Assembly (NCBI GenBank): GCA_031288035.1
Contig: JAITSG010000060.1
Span: 1-27,744 of the forward strand
Reading direction: 5' to 3'
Length of the DNA stretch: 27,744 bases
DNA from: Rickettsiales bacterium
Lineage (GTDB): Bacteria > Pseudomonadota > Alphaproteobacteria > Rs-D84 > CACZYB01
Below the pieces are notes generated by a model. That model searched no databases, was not told where the DNA came from, and worked only from the letters and a program-made list of their open reading frames with translations. The position numbers were made by a program, and so were the translations under genes. The stretch's first letter is position 1. Each line of letters opens with the position of its first letter. Positions 1 to 7,715 of this stretch are shown here, in pieces.

Positions 1-258
1 ACGCTTGCCTCCCTCGCACCCTTAATCCACTACGCCGCCACTGTGCGGAGCGTGGCTTACCTCGCCGCAGCAGAGGGGGACACCGCGCTTCAAAAACAGC
101 AGAAAACCAACAAGGCCGGGCGCGTAATGACCCTGGTGGGCAACATAGCCGGGGCCGCCGGCGGCGCCGCGACGGTCGGATTCTCGATAAACGCCGCGGA
201 CAAGGCCGGAAAGCTCGTCAAACAGGTCAAGGCCTGCCAGGAAAGCTTCAAAGACTAG
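1..258 (+). CDS. C-terminal part of a small-residue-rich protein (partial)
   Basis: The frame is open from base 1 to the TAG at 256-258, so the true start lies left of the window. The visible tail of about 85 residues holds a hydrophobic Gly/Ala-rich stretch (TLVGNIAGAAGGAATVGFS), then a charged Lys-rich segment ending VKQVKACQESFKD. The same layout (glycine-zipper-like hydrophobic run, then VKAC) occurs inside the large secreted protein at 4344-7715, and a related small-residue-rich protein starts at 27171. I do not recognise a named family. I infer a membrane-associated or envelope protein of a lineage-specific group. A hairpin terminator follows at 290-318. Confidence 0.7.
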   Translation, partial: TLASLAPLIHYAATVRSVAYLAAAEGDTALQKQQKTNKAGRVMTLVGNIAGAAGGAATVGFSINAADKAGKLVKQVKACQESFKD

Positions 259-289
259 GCCCGGCGCTTCGGCGGGTTACCGCCAATAG

Positions 290-318
290 AAGGGGCTCGC
301 GACGCGGGCCCCTTTCTT
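290..318 (+). terminator. Hairpin terminator after the first gene
   Basis: AAGGGGC (290-296) pairs with GCCCCTT (308-314), with a G+C-rich loop and the T-rich tail TTTCTTAT. It lies 31 bases after the stop of the leftmost gene and ahead of the acpP promoter. The tail is short, so efficiency is uncertain. Confidence 0.6.
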
Positions 319-322
319 ATCC

Positions 323-374
323 TACTCCCGAGACGGGAATTCCTCCCCTCATTCCGGCCCGCGCGGGAATGACA
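323..374. repeat. dRS3-like inverted repeat element
   Basis: Two nested inverted repeats lie here: CCCG-aga-CGGG near 328-337 and TCATTCC...GGGAATGA near 350-372. The ATTCC(N)GGGAAT layout resembles short dispersed repeats common in bacterial intergenic regions, such as neisserial dRS3. It sits in the gap upstream of the acpP promoter and holds no gene. Family membership is inference from the motif. Confidence 0.4.
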
Positions 375-406
375 ACAGACGGGGAAACGGCCGGAAACTC
401 TTGCCC

Positions 407-435
407 TTGACAAGCAAAGCTCCGCCCGGTATAAT
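407..435 (+). promoter_or_regulatory. Perfect-consensus sigma-70 promoter of acpP
   Basis: TTGACA (407-412), a 17-base spacer and TATAAT (430-435) form an exact sigma-70 consensus promoter. Transcription should start near 442, giving a leader of about 55 bases before the acpP ATG at 497. Such strength fits the very abundant acyl carrier protein. Confidence 0.88.
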
Positions 436-496
436 TCCGTCATTCGCGCTGCCCCCGAAAGGCGGCGCGGCGAATTTAACCAAGAAAGAGGATAAA

Positions 497-745
497 ATGA
501 GCGTATTTGAGAAAGTAAAGAAAATCGTCGTCGCCAACCTTGGCGTGGAGGCCGACAAGGTCACCGAAAACGCCAGCTTCATAGAGGACCTCGGCGCGGA
601 CAGCCTCGACACCGTAGAGCTGGTCATGGGACTGGAGGAGGAGTTCGGCATAGAAATCCCCGACGACGAGGCCGAAAAGATTCTCAAGGTTTCGGACGCC
701 GTGAAGTATATAGAAGCGCACGCTTCCGCCGACAAGAAGGATTAA
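497..745 (+). CDS. acpP: Acyl carrier protein AcpP
   Basis: 82-residue acyl carrier protein, the cytoplasmic carrier of growing acyl chains in type II fatty acid synthesis and the acyl donor for lipid A and phospholipid synthesis. The phosphopantetheine attachment motif is visible as DLGADSLDTVELVM with the modified serine at residue 36, followed by the conserved LEEEFGIEIPDDEAEKI recognition helix. Length is normal for the family. The start at 497 has AAGAGG six bases upstream and is preferred over an in-frame extension to 401, which would begin upstream of the transcription start. It has its own consensus promoter. Usual neighbours such as fabG and fabF are not seen; pgsA follows instead. 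Confidence 0.97.
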   Translation: MSVFEKVKKIVVANLGVEADKVTENASFIEDLGADSLDTVELVMGLEEEFGIEIPDDEAEKILKVSDAVKYIEAHASADKKD

Positions 746-866
746 GGCCCGCCGCCCGCAACCGCCCTTTGGCAACATGCCTCGGCAAAGCTGGAAGGCG
801 GGAATCCCCTGACGAGAAAATTCGCATATTATCCCAAGCGGGGGATCCTGGCCTTCGTCAGGACGA
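746..866. repeat. Hairpin-forming intergenic repeat between acpP and pgsA
   Basis: The gap contains CCTGACGA (808-815) facing TCGTCAGG (855-862). Nested just outside and inside are GGAATCCCC (801-809) and GGGGATCC (841-848). This long imperfect inverted repeat, with GGCGGGAATCCCC and GGCAAAGC words, looks like a miniature dispersed repeat rather than a gene. It may also terminate or attenuate acpP transcription. No promoter for pgsA stands out inside it. Confidence 0.45.
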
Positions 867-903
867 CCTACCGGGATTATGCGGCAATACGAGAACAGCT
901 TCC

Positions 904-1500
904 ATGAAGACGCTATACTCGCTTCCAAACCTGATAACCTATTTCCGCATAGCGGTCATACCGGCGGTGTTCTGCGCCCTGATGTCCGAATCCGAGATAT
1001 GGTCGCGGTGGGTTTCGTGCATACTATTCTTCCTGGCGAGCGTGTCCGACTATCTCGACGGATACTTCGCGCGCGAAATGAAGGCGTCGTCCAAGCTCGG
1101 CAAATTCCTGGACCCCATCGCGGACAAGCTCCTGGTCACGGCCGTGCTGATAACGCTCGCGAAAACGAAATTCCTCGCGTGGTACGACACCGCCATCGCC
1201 GCGGTCATAATCAGCCGCGAGATATTCGTATCCGGCCTCAGGGAATACCTCGGCAACTTCCATATACAGATGCCGGTCTCGCGCCTGGCGAAATGGAAGA
1301 CCGCGTCCCAGCTGTTCGCCATAGGCTTCTTGATCTTCGGGCGGAACTATACCTTCAAATACTACAACTCGCTGTACGACCTGTTCTGCTTCGACGTGTA
1401 CGTGACCGGCGTGTGCCTCCTGCTTATCTCCGCCGCGCTCACCATAGCGACCGGCGTGCAGTACATGAAGGCTTCCTTCAGGTACATGGAAGACGAATGA
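904..1500 (+). CDS. pgsA: CDP-diacylglycerol--glycerol-3-phosphate 3-phosphatidyltransferase
   Basis: 198-residue integral membrane enzyme of the CDP-alcohol phosphotransferase family. PgsA joins CDP-diacylglycerol and glycerol-3-phosphate to make phosphatidylglycerol phosphate, the first committed step to phosphatidylglycerol and cardiolipin. The catalytic signature DG-x2-AR-x8-G-x3-D-x3-D is complete in SDYLDGYFAREMKASSKLGK followed by FLDPIADK. Several hydrophobic helices are evident, the last ending GVQYMKASFRYM. The start at 904 gives the standard N-terminus MKTLYSLPNLITYFRI; its ribosome site is weak. Genes for yidD and yidC follow in the same direction, forming a membrane-biogenesis group. 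Assignment to pgsA rather than another CDP-alcohol transferase rests on the N-terminus and length. Confidence 0.93.
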   Translation: MKTLYSLPNLITYFRIAVIPAVFCALMSESEIWSRWVSCILFFLASVSDYLDGYFAREMKASSKLGKFLDPIADKLLVTAVLITLAKTKFLAWYDTAIAAVIISREIFVSGLREYLGNFHIQMPVSRLAKWKTASQLFAIGFLIFGRNYTFKYYNSLYDLFCFDVYVTGVCLLLISAALTIATGVQYMKASFRYMEDE

Positions 1501-1503
1501 GAA

Positions 1504-1590
1504 CGGCCGGGAAAACCGCTTCGCCCTTTTCCGGCCGGGAATACGAGCCGAAAAAACGGGCAAAGCCCGCCTGTCCCGACGAGTTCGGCC
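1504..1590. repeat. Dispersed repeat unit with hairpin, pgsA-yidD gap
   Basis: An inverted repeat CGGCCGG...CCGGCCG with inner AAAA/TTTT (1504-1537) is followed by CGGGCAAAGCCCG (1557-1569), itself a GGGC-AAA-GCCC hairpin, and CTGTCCCGACGAG (1570-1583). The last part matches the repeats at 4153-4264. The element reaches within a few bases of the yidD start and replaces any obvious Shine-Dalgarno site there. Confidence 0.55.
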
Positions 1591-1594
1591 CATT

Positions 1595-1837
1595 ATGAAA
1601 TATCTCGCCATATTCCTGATCCGCGCGTACCAGATACTGGCGTCGCCCTTCCTCGGCGGCGGGATCAGGTGCAGGTTCAGGCCGACCTGCTCGGAATATG
1701 CCTTGCAAGCGATAAAAGACTTTGGTATCATCCGGGGCGCAAAACTAGCGCTCGCCCGCATAATGCGGTGCAGGCCCGGCGGCGGACGCGGATACGATCC
1801 GGTGCCAGAAAGGGAAAAACCATGGAAAAAAACGTAA
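1595..1837 (+). CDS. yidD: Membrane protein insertion efficiency factor YidD
   Basis: 80-residue YidD family protein, a small membrane-associated factor that assists YidC-dependent insertion. The family signature is intact: YQILASPF, then CRFRPTCSEYALQAI, FGIIRGAKLALARIMRC and the C-terminal GYDPVP. The three conserved cysteines (in CRF, PTCSEY and RCRP) are present. Length is typical. The 3' end overlaps the yidC start by 16 bases, implying translational coupling, the classic yidD-yidC order. No good Shine-Dalgarno site precedes the ATG because a dispersed repeat abuts it. Confidence 0.95.
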   Translation: MKYLAIFLIRAYQILASPFLGGGIRCRFRPTCSEYALQAIKDFGIIRGAKLALARIMRCRPGGGRGYDPVPEREKPWKKT

Positions 1838-3447
1838 CGCCCGGGCCGGGCAGGCCGGATTTCGTCCGGATATTCCTTATAGTCCTGGTGGCTTACCTGA
1901 GCTTCCAGCTCCTGTTCGGCAAGCGCAGGGCCGCAGAGCTAGCGGCCGCCAGCAACGCCCCGGCCGAAATAACGCGCAGCCCCGTGCCGTTCGAAACCGC
2001 GACCTTGAAAGGCAGCCTGAACGCCATAGGCCTCCGCGTGGACGACGTAAAGCTCAAAAAATACCGCACGGGCGTAAAGCCGGACAGCCCGAACATATCC
2101 ATGCTGTCGCCGAAGGCTTCCGGCGGAACCGGCCCCGGGCCGTACGTGGAATTCGGATTCGCCCCGGCCAACCCCGAGGACAAGACCGAGCTTCCGTCCA
2201 ACGCGACGAAGTGGGCGGCCGCGCCACGCGCCGACGGCGGGCATACCCTTACGTGGAAAAGCCGCGACGGCGTCCTTTTCACGCGCGAAATATCGTTCGA
2301 CGACAAGTACATGCTGAGTGTGCGCGACACGGTGTCGAACCGGGGCAAAAAGACCCTATCCGTGTTCCCGTACGGGCGCGTGACCGGCGAGTTCGACGCA
2401 AAGAGCCCTCCGCCCGCCGCGCATGCCGGATTCGTGGGCGCCGTCGCGGGAAACCTCGAGGAAATAACCTACCGCGACCTGGCAAAATCGAGCGTCATGC
2501 AATTTTCCGACCGCGACGGGTGGTTCGGCTTTTCCGACGTGTATTTCATGAACGTCCTGGCGCCCCCGCGCGGGAACAGCACCAACGTCAGGATAATGCC
2601 CCTGTCGACGGACGCAGAGACCGGAATAGCGACTTTCCAGGCCGACTATGTCGCGGACAGGATGACCGTCGCCCCGGGGGAAAGCAAATCCGTGGAATCG
2701 CGCGCGTACATAGGGGCGAAGGAGCCCGCGGCCCTGGCCTCGTACGGCATAGAAAAGCTCCCGCTCGCGATAGACTACGGCATGTTCTACCTGCTGACGC
2801 GGCCGTTCGTCGCGATGCTCGGGTGGCTCAACTCCATTGCCGGCAACTTCGGAGCCGCGATAATACTGTTCACCGCGCTGGTGCGCCTCCTCCTGTGGCC
2901 GGTGGCGCAGAAATCGTTTCGATCCATGGAGAAGATACGCAAGATACAGCCGGAAATGAAGCGCATACAGGCCGTATACTCGGGCGACAAGGCCCGAATG
3001 AACATGGAGATAGCGGCACTATACAAATCGCACCATATAAACCCGCTGTCCGGCTGCCTGCCCATTCTTTTCCAGCTGCCGGTGTTCATAGCGCTCTACA
3101 AGGCTCTGATAATCTCCATAGACATGCGCCAGGCGCCGTTCGCGCTTTGGATAAAAGACCTGTCCGCCGCAGATCCGACAAGCATATGGAACCTGTTCGG
3201 GTTGCTTCCCTATGCACCATGGAGCTGGCTTCCCGCGCTGGGCGTCCTCCCGATACTGATGGGCGCCACCATGTACGCCCAGCAGGCCATGCAGCCCGCG
3301 GCCGGCATGGACCAGACCGGCGCGAAGGTCATGAAGTTCATGCCCCTTGTATTCACCTTCATATTCGCAGGGCTGCCGAGCGGACTCGTGCTTTACTGGA
3401 CGGTGAACAACGTGCTCTCCATACTCCAGCAAAAGATGATAAAATAG
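1822..3447 (+). CDS. yidC: Membrane protein insertase YidC
   Basis: 541-residue insertase of the inner membrane, working alone or with SecYEG on membrane proteins. The order is typical of Gram-negative YidC: an N-terminal TM helix (about residues 14-33, FVRIFLIVLVAYLSFQLLF), a long periplasmic beta domain, then the conserved five-helix core from about residue 315. The core shows ALVRLLLWPVAQKSFRSM with the conserved groove arginine, the cytoplasmic hairpin with EKIRKIQPEMKRIQ, NPLSGCLPILFQLPVF, and the last helix GLVLYWTVNNVLSILQQ. The start at 1822 is chosen because it gives the standard short cytoplasmic N-terminus; the frame is open further upstream inside yidD. engB follows after 48 bases with its own promoter. 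Confidence 0.97.
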   Translation: MEKNVTPGPGRPDFVRIFLIVLVAYLSFQLLFGKRRAAELAAASNAPAEITRSPVPFETATLKGSLNAIGLRVDDVKLKKYRTGVKPDSPNISMLSPKASGGTGPGPYVEFGFAPANPEDKTELPSNATKWAAAPRADGGHTLTWKSRDGVLFTREISFDDKYMLSVRDTVSNRGKKTLSVFPYGRVTGEFDAKSPPPAAHAGFVGAVAGNLEEITYRDLAKSSVMQFSDRDGWFGFSDVYFMNVLAPPRGNSTNVRIMPLSTDAETGIATFQADYVADRMTVAPGESKSVESRAYIGAKEPAALASYGIEKLPLAIDYGMFYLLTRPFVAMLGWLNSIAGNFGAAIILFTALVRLLLWPVAQKSFRSMEKIRKIQPEMKRIQAVYSGDKARMNMEIAALYKSHHINPLSGCLPILFQLPVFIALYKALIISIDMRQAPFALWIKDLSAADPTSIWNLFGLLPYAPWSWLPALGVLPILMGATMYAQQAMQPAAGMDQTGAKVMKFMPLVFTFIFAGLPSGLVLYWTVNNVLSILQQKMIK

Positions 3448-3451
3448 CGGC

Positions 3452-3479
3452 TTGTTTTTTCGCGCGGCCCCTGTATAAT
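3452..3479 (+). promoter_or_regulatory. Promoter of engB
   Basis: TTGTTT (3452-3457), a 16-base spacer and TATAAT (3474-3479) sit just after yidC. Initiation near 3486 leaves only about ten bases before the ATG at 3496. It also rules out the in-frame ATG at 3478 as a start for this transcript. Confidence 0.65.
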
Positions 3480-3495
3480 GGAAACAGGAGCACGA

Positions 3496-4101
3496 ATGAA
3501 GCTTAAAGAATTCTTCGCACTGAAACCCGCCCTCATAGGGACATTCCCGTCATACGAACACCTCCCGGCAAGCAGCGAGCCCGAAGTCGCGTTCGTGGGG
3601 CGGAGCAACGTCGGCAAATCCTCGCTCATCAACGCGCTGTTCAACTCGTACGCCCTGGCGCGGGTGTCGAACACGCCGGGCAGGACGCAGACCATAAATA
3701 TGTTCAGCCTCGCCGGAAGGCTGATGATAGCGGACCTGCCCGGATACGGGTTCGCCAACGCGCCCAAGGACATAGCGGACGCATGGAACGAAAACATGCG
3801 CGCGTACCTGAAGACGCGCGAACAGCTCAAGCGCGTGTTCGTCCTAGTCGACAGCAGGATCGGGCTCAAGCTCCTGGACGTGGAAATGATGTACATGATG
3901 GACAAGATAGGGCTTTCATACCAGGCCGTGCTTACGAAAACGGACAAGATAAGCCTCTCGGAGCTGTCCGCGGTGCGCGCAGAGCTAGACACGGCGCAGC
4001 GCCAGCACCCGGCCATGCACCCAATCGTGCTAAACACCTCGACCGAGAACGGAGCCGGGCTCGACGAAGTGCGCGGCAGCATATTCGACCTTATCAAATA
4101 A
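3496..4101 (+). CDS. engB: Ribosome biogenesis GTPase EngB/YsxC/YihA
   Basis: 201-residue GTPase needed for assembly of the large ribosomal subunit. G motifs are clear: G1 GRSNVGKSS, the switch region SNTPGRTQTINMF, G3 DLPGYGFAN and G4 TKTDK; the late STENGAG matches G5. Length is normal. The start at 3496 is supported by AGGAG five bases upstream and by the position of the -10 box, which overlaps the earlier in-frame ATG at 3478. Next to yidC this is a common proteobacterial arrangement. A perfect 11-bp hairpin follows the stop. Confidence 0.96.
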   Translation: MKLKEFFALKPALIGTFPSYEHLPASSEPEVAFVGRSNVGKSSLINALFNSYALARVSNTPGRTQTINMFSLAGRLMIADLPGYGFANAPKDIADAWNENMRAYLKTREQLKRVFVLVDSRIGLKLLDVEMMYMMDKIGLSYQAVLTKTDKISLSELSAVRAELDTAQRQHPAMHPIVLNTSTENGAGLDEVRGSIFDLIK

Positions 4102-4103
4102 AT

Positions 4104-4134
4104 CGCTGAAAAAATACTCCGTCTTTTTTCAGCG
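4104..4134 (+). terminator. Terminator after engB
   Basis: CGCTGAAAAAA (4104-4114) pairs perfectly with TTTTTTCAGCG (4124-4134) around a nine-base loop. It starts two bases after the engB stop. The paired A and T tracts would let it act on either strand. Confidence 0.7.
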
Positions 4135-4152
4135 GGAACAGGAGTTCGAAAA

Positions 4153-4264
4153 CCGGGCAAAGCCCGATTGTCCGAACGAGTCTGTTTTTCATGTGGTCGG
4201 GAAAACACCGATTGTCCGAACGAGTCAATGTTTCTGATTGGCAAAGCCCGCTTGTTTCGACAAA
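4153..4264. repeat. Degenerate repeat array (GGGCAAAGCCC...TGTCCGAACGAG)
   Basis: Three related units follow engB. The word CGATTGTCCGAACGAGTC occurs exactly at 4165-4182 and 4209-4226, 44 bases apart. The first copy is preceded by CGGGCAAAGCCCG, and a third, decayed unit GGCAAAGCCCGCTTGTTTCGAC lies at 4240-4261. A fourth relative sits at 1557-1583. The core GGGC-AAA-GCCC folds into a small hairpin. The rest of the 4102-4343 gap holds the two facing terminators and no gene. This looks like a dispersed intergenic repeat family, not CRISPR, since spacers and repeat length are irregular. Confidence 0.65.
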
Positions 4265-4291
4265 TTGCCTCTCCGTCAGAATAACGGCCTG

Positions 4292-4319
4292 AAAAAAGGG
4301 AGGGCGAAAGGCCCTCCCC
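4292..4319 (-). terminator. Rho-independent terminator of the 1123-residue gene
   Basis: Read on the minus strand, GGGAGGGC (complement of 4311-4318) and GCCCTCCC (complement of 4298-4305) form an 8-bp G+C-rich stem with a five-base loop, followed by six T. It lies 25 bases after the stop of the upstream minus-strand gene and faces the engB terminator. Confidence 0.88.
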
Positions 4320-4343
4320 GTCTGGATATATAATCCCAATCGC

Positions 4344-7300
4344 CTACCATCCGCAACCGGTGAATATCGCGTTCGCATCGCTGTAGAAGCAATTCGTAAC
4401 TTCGGTCGGGCATGGATTCGCAATCAGCGGCCTGAGCGCATTATACTTTGCTGCCGCATCGGCCACCGTGGTAGCGGTGTTGACCTTCTGGTACGCCGTG
4501 GTAAGGGCACTCCATTCGGTTTTCATGCGAGCGAGCTGATCCGAGCCTGGAGGCGCAGCCGTATGAGCGGCGCACCCCGCGACGGCCTGGTTGTACTTGG
4601 CCTGGGCCTTATAGTAATCCGTCGTGGCCGCGGACTTCACCTCGGCAAGATTGGTGTACATGTGGCCGAGGTTGAGATTCAACGCCTCCAGGTCGTAACT
4701 GAACGAATCCTTGGAGCAAACAGGCGTGGCCGCGTCGTCGCAGGAACATCCCGCACTGCCCTCCGCGCACGTCGTGCCCGGATACTCGTCGAGCAACTTC
4801 TTCAGCGCAGTCACCTTCGCCGCGACGTTCGAGCCGGTGGCGAGGTCGAGGGCCTGCTTGGCCGAAGTTATCGTCGCCCAGTTTTTGTCCATGTTCTCCT
4901 TGGCCTTCTTGGCGCGCGCATAGTGGTCCGGCGTCTGTCCAGAAGTGGTGTTGATCGCCGCGGCGAACTTCTGCACGGCCTCCGCGTACCGGGTCTGGGC
5001 CGACGAGAACGCGGCCTCGACAGCACTCTTGCCTATGTCGCTTTCGTTCTGGGCGTCGGACCCCGCGTTCTGGGCCTGGGTCAGATAGGCGTTCATCTGG
5101 TCCACATAGCGCGACATGTTCGTACTTTCCTTCGTCAAGTCCTGCAGGTATTCTGTGGCCTTCACGACGGTCATGTTACGGCGGGTGCCATTGTCTTCGT
5201 ACGTCGACTGAGCGATGTTGTCCTTCGCGGCGCGAGCGCTGGTGTAGGCGGTGTTCACGGAGCCCGAGCTGCCATTGAACAGCGCGCGGGCATCCGCGAT
5301 CGCCTTGCCAAGGCTGTTGGAGTTGTCCGCACATTTCGTCGAATACCGGGCGCAGAGATCCTCGACCTTCGCGGCCAAAGTCTTGACGCGGTTGTAGTTC
5401 GTGTCGACGGAGTTGAACTGGCGCGCGGCCTCGGTCCTCAAGTCGTCGACGGACTTCTGCTCGTACTGCGACAGGCCCGCGACGCTCCCGTACTCGCCGG
5501 CCAGGGCCGGAAGGATGCAGCAATCGTCGCCCTCGCAGGTTTCCTTGTCATTGCACGCTGGCTTCATCGCGACGGTCATGCGGTTCTTGAGGCTGCCGGC
5601 CGCGCCGGAGCAGGCCTTGACCATGTCGATCTGCTCGCCCAGATCCTTCCAGCTGAGCGCGCCCACGATGGTTCCGGCCGCGCCGGCGGCGAAGTTGACC
5701 CCTCCGCCGATTATGTGGCCTACACCCTCGCCTTTGCTGAGGCCGGTGTGGATGGCACCCCCGACGGCGCTGATGGCGCCGACGCCGCCGGTGTAGGTCT
5801 GGGCCACAAGCGCGATGAACGCGTCGTTGAACTTATTGCCGCTTATGCCGGAGCACTTGCTATTGACCTGCGCGGCCCCGGAAAGCGCGTTGTTGTATAT
5901 GGCCTGGTTCCGGTTGTACCTCTCTATGTCGCCCTCTGGAAGCGTGGTCCAGTTGTAGCTTTCTATATCGGGCAGGGCCTCCGGCATTTTTTCGTAAGTC
6001 GAAGTGACCGCGGAAACGCCGGACTCGCACGTGGAAACAGCGTTGACCGCCTTTTTCACGGCAGTATCGTCGGCATTGATTCCGCCATGGGTGGTTACCC
6101 CGCCGGTCACGGCCGCGCCCGCGCCGCCCACGACGCCGACTATGGTGCCGGTCATGGCAAGAGCGCTGATCTTGCGATTGAATTCTTTGCGTATGTATGT
6201 TATGTTAATATTGTTATCCACGAGTGTGAATTTAGTCACAGAGCCTTTTGCAGCCTCTATCGCCTTTATTCCCGCATCTATCAAAGTTTGTTTTGTAAGA
6301 ATAGGAATAGCTTTTTGCTTACTAGCTTCTTTACCTACATTATCTTTGTTTATCTGAGTTACTGTTGTCCGATAATCGGCTACTGCTTGATCAAATCCAG
6401 CTTTGGCGGCGGCAGCCAACTCCTCGGAATAAAATGTTTCACTCGAATTACCTGTTGCAGACGTAAGCCCATTTTGGGCTTCTGTAAAAGTATTTCCTCC
6501 ACCAATGTTTGTCTGTGGACCTCCTCCTGGGAGTTCATTTTCTGTAATCTTACCTACTATTGTTTTAAAAGCATTGCTATCATGGGTAATGAGCTGTCCC
6601 AAGGCAATTTCACCCTCACGGGTTTCTATAGCCTCTTCCTCCCCCTCTCCAACTTTCTTGCTCCATGGGGCGCTCTCGATTTTCTTCTCATCCACTTTCT
6701 GCATTATGCCTCCGGCGAGCTGCAGGCCGCCGCCGACAGCCTGGACTCCCGACGATATGGTGCCGAGCTTTATGGCCGTCATTATGCCGTCGAGAGAGGT
6801 GCCGCTTATGTCCTCGCTGGTGCAGGACGCAAAACTGCCGCTTGCGCTAACATTGTATTTCCCGGTGGCGGGATCGGTTGCGCCCAACGTTCCCCAAACG
6901 GCCACGGCCAGGGCCTCATAATCCTTCTGCGCCTTGGTGTACAGGATGCGCAGCTGGGAAAGCTTCGTGCCGTCGGCCGCGTCGCCGTAGGAGATCTTGG
7001 ACGTGTCGTAATCCTCGCCGGAGGCGGTGCCCTTGAACTTGAACGCAACGTACGACACTATGCGCGCCGAGGTCGCGTCAACGCCGCTCGGCGCAGTCGG
7101 ACTGTTGACAAGGCCGTCGTAGATGGCGTACCCCTCGCGCCCGTCCTTGCATACGTTCGTGTAGCTCGCCCCCTCCTCTATGCGGACCATGGGCGTATAG
7201 GTGACGCGCTGGATCTCGGGCAATTTCATCCACGCCTCGCGCGTGACCTCGTCCGAACCCTTGGTGTATATCTGCTTGGCGCAGTTCATCACGTGGTTGT

Positions 7301-7715
7301 AGCTAGCAGTCGGAGACACGCTGCTGTACGGAGCGAGAATCCGCGGCTCGGCCGAGACCACGGCCCGGCCGCCGTCGGTCATGAGGCGAAGGTAGAAATC
7401 GTTCATGCTCAACAGCTCGCCGTCGGTGAACTCGATCGGCCCGGTGCGGAAATAGCCGCCCGCAACGTCGCTCACGATTATCGGGGTGCGGGGCTCGGAC
7501 GCCGTCTTGCCCGCGCTCCGGGTCCGGGTCCTGCTATTAGACGTGTTGTTGGAATCGGAGGAAGCGCCGGTGTTCGCCTTCACCCGGCGCGAAGCCGCGG
7601 CAGACTTGGAAGAAGAAGTGCGGCGCGCGGCAGACGGAGCGGAAAACGCGGCACCAGCCCCCAAACCAACGGCCACAAGCACCAATATCGATGCGACAAC
7701 TACCTGTTTTTTCAT
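4344..7715 (-). CDS. Large secreted Cys-rich protein, unknown function
   Basis: 1123 residues, no family recognised. An N-terminal signal peptide (KK, then VVVASILVLVAVGLGAGAAFSA, probable cut near residue 26) leads into a Ser/Thr/Arg-rich low-complexity segment. The mature protein has two Gly/Ala-rich hydrophobic stretches, GTIVGVVGGAGAAVTGGV (about 520-540) and a longer one near 640-690 ending in VKAC. Next comes a Cys cluster (CNDKETCEGDDCC), long helical Ala-rich regions and a Cys-rich tail ending TGCGW. The many cysteines imply an oxidised, extracytoplasmic location. Residues about 345-515 are encoded by AT-rich DNA (about 6175-6670) with codon use unlike the rest, suggesting a swapped-in segment. 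Its own promoter and terminator mark it as a single transcription unit. I infer a surface or envelope protein related to the genes at both window ends. Confidence 0.85.
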   Translation of the reverse strand: MKKQVVVASILVLVAVGLGAGAAFSAPSAARRTSSSKSAAASRRVKANTGASSDSNNTSNSRTRTRSAGKTASEPRTPIIVSDVAGGYFRTGPIEFTDGELLSMNDFYLRLMTDGGRAVVSAEPRILAPYSSVSPTASYNHVMNCAKQIYTKGSDEVTREAWMKLPEIQRVTYTPMVRIEEGASYTNVCKDGREGYAIYDGLVNSPTAPSGVDATSARIVSYVAFKFKGTASGEDYDTSKISYGDAADGTKLSQLRILYTKAQKDYEALAVAVWGTLGATDPATGKYNVSASGSFASCTSEDISGTSLDGIMTAIKLGTISSGVQAVGGGLQLAGGIMQKVDEKKIESAPWSKKVGEGEEEAIETREGEIALGQLITHDSNAFKTIVGKITENELPGGGPQTNIGGGNTFTEAQNGLTSATGNSSETFYSEELAAAAKAGFDQAVADYRTTVTQINKDNVGKEASKQKAIPILTKQTLIDAGIKAIEAAKGSVTKFTLVDNNINITYIRKEFNRKISALAMTGTIVGVVGGAGAAVTGGVTTHGGINADDTAVKKAVNAVSTCESGVSAVTSTYEKMPEALPDIESYNWTTLPEGDIERYNRNQAIYNNALSGAAQVNSKCSGISGNKFNDAFIALVAQTYTGGVGAISAVGGAIHTGLSKGEGVGHIIGGGVNFAAGAAGTIVGALSWKDLGEQIDMVKACSGAAGSLKNRMTVAMKPACNDKETCEGDDCCILPALAGEYGSVAGLSQYEQKSVDDLRTEAARQFNSVDTNYNRVKTLAAKVEDLCARYSTKCADNSNSLGKAIADARALFNGSSGSVNTAYTSARAAKDNIAQSTYEDNGTRRNMTVVKATEYLQDLTKESTNMSRYVDQMNAYLTQAQNAGSDAQNESDIGKSAVEAAFSSAQTRYAEAVQKFAAAINTTSGQTPDHYARAKKAKENMDKNWATITSAKQALDLATGSNVAAKVTALKKLLDEYPGTTCAEGSAGCSCDDAATPVCSKDSFSYDLEALNLNLGHMYTNLAEVKSAATTDYYKAQAKYNQAVAGCAAHTAAPPGSDQLARMKTEWSALTTAYQKVNTATTVADAAAKYNALRPLIANPCPTEVTNCFYSDANAIFTGCGW

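Noticed and set aside
258..496. A gene in the gap before acpP, including minus-strand frames at 255-443 and 349-735
   Set aside because: These frames cross the terminator, the repeat element and the acpP promoter or are antisense to acpP, and carry no motifs or ribosome sites.
769..903. N-terminal extension of pgsA back to 769
   Set aside because: The extra residues come from the inverted-repeat element and do not match the family; MKTLYSLPNLIT at 904 is the normal start.
4153..4264. CRISPR array
   Set aside because: Repeats are only partly conserved, units are irregular in length, and the same element occurs alone at 1557; no cas genes are present.
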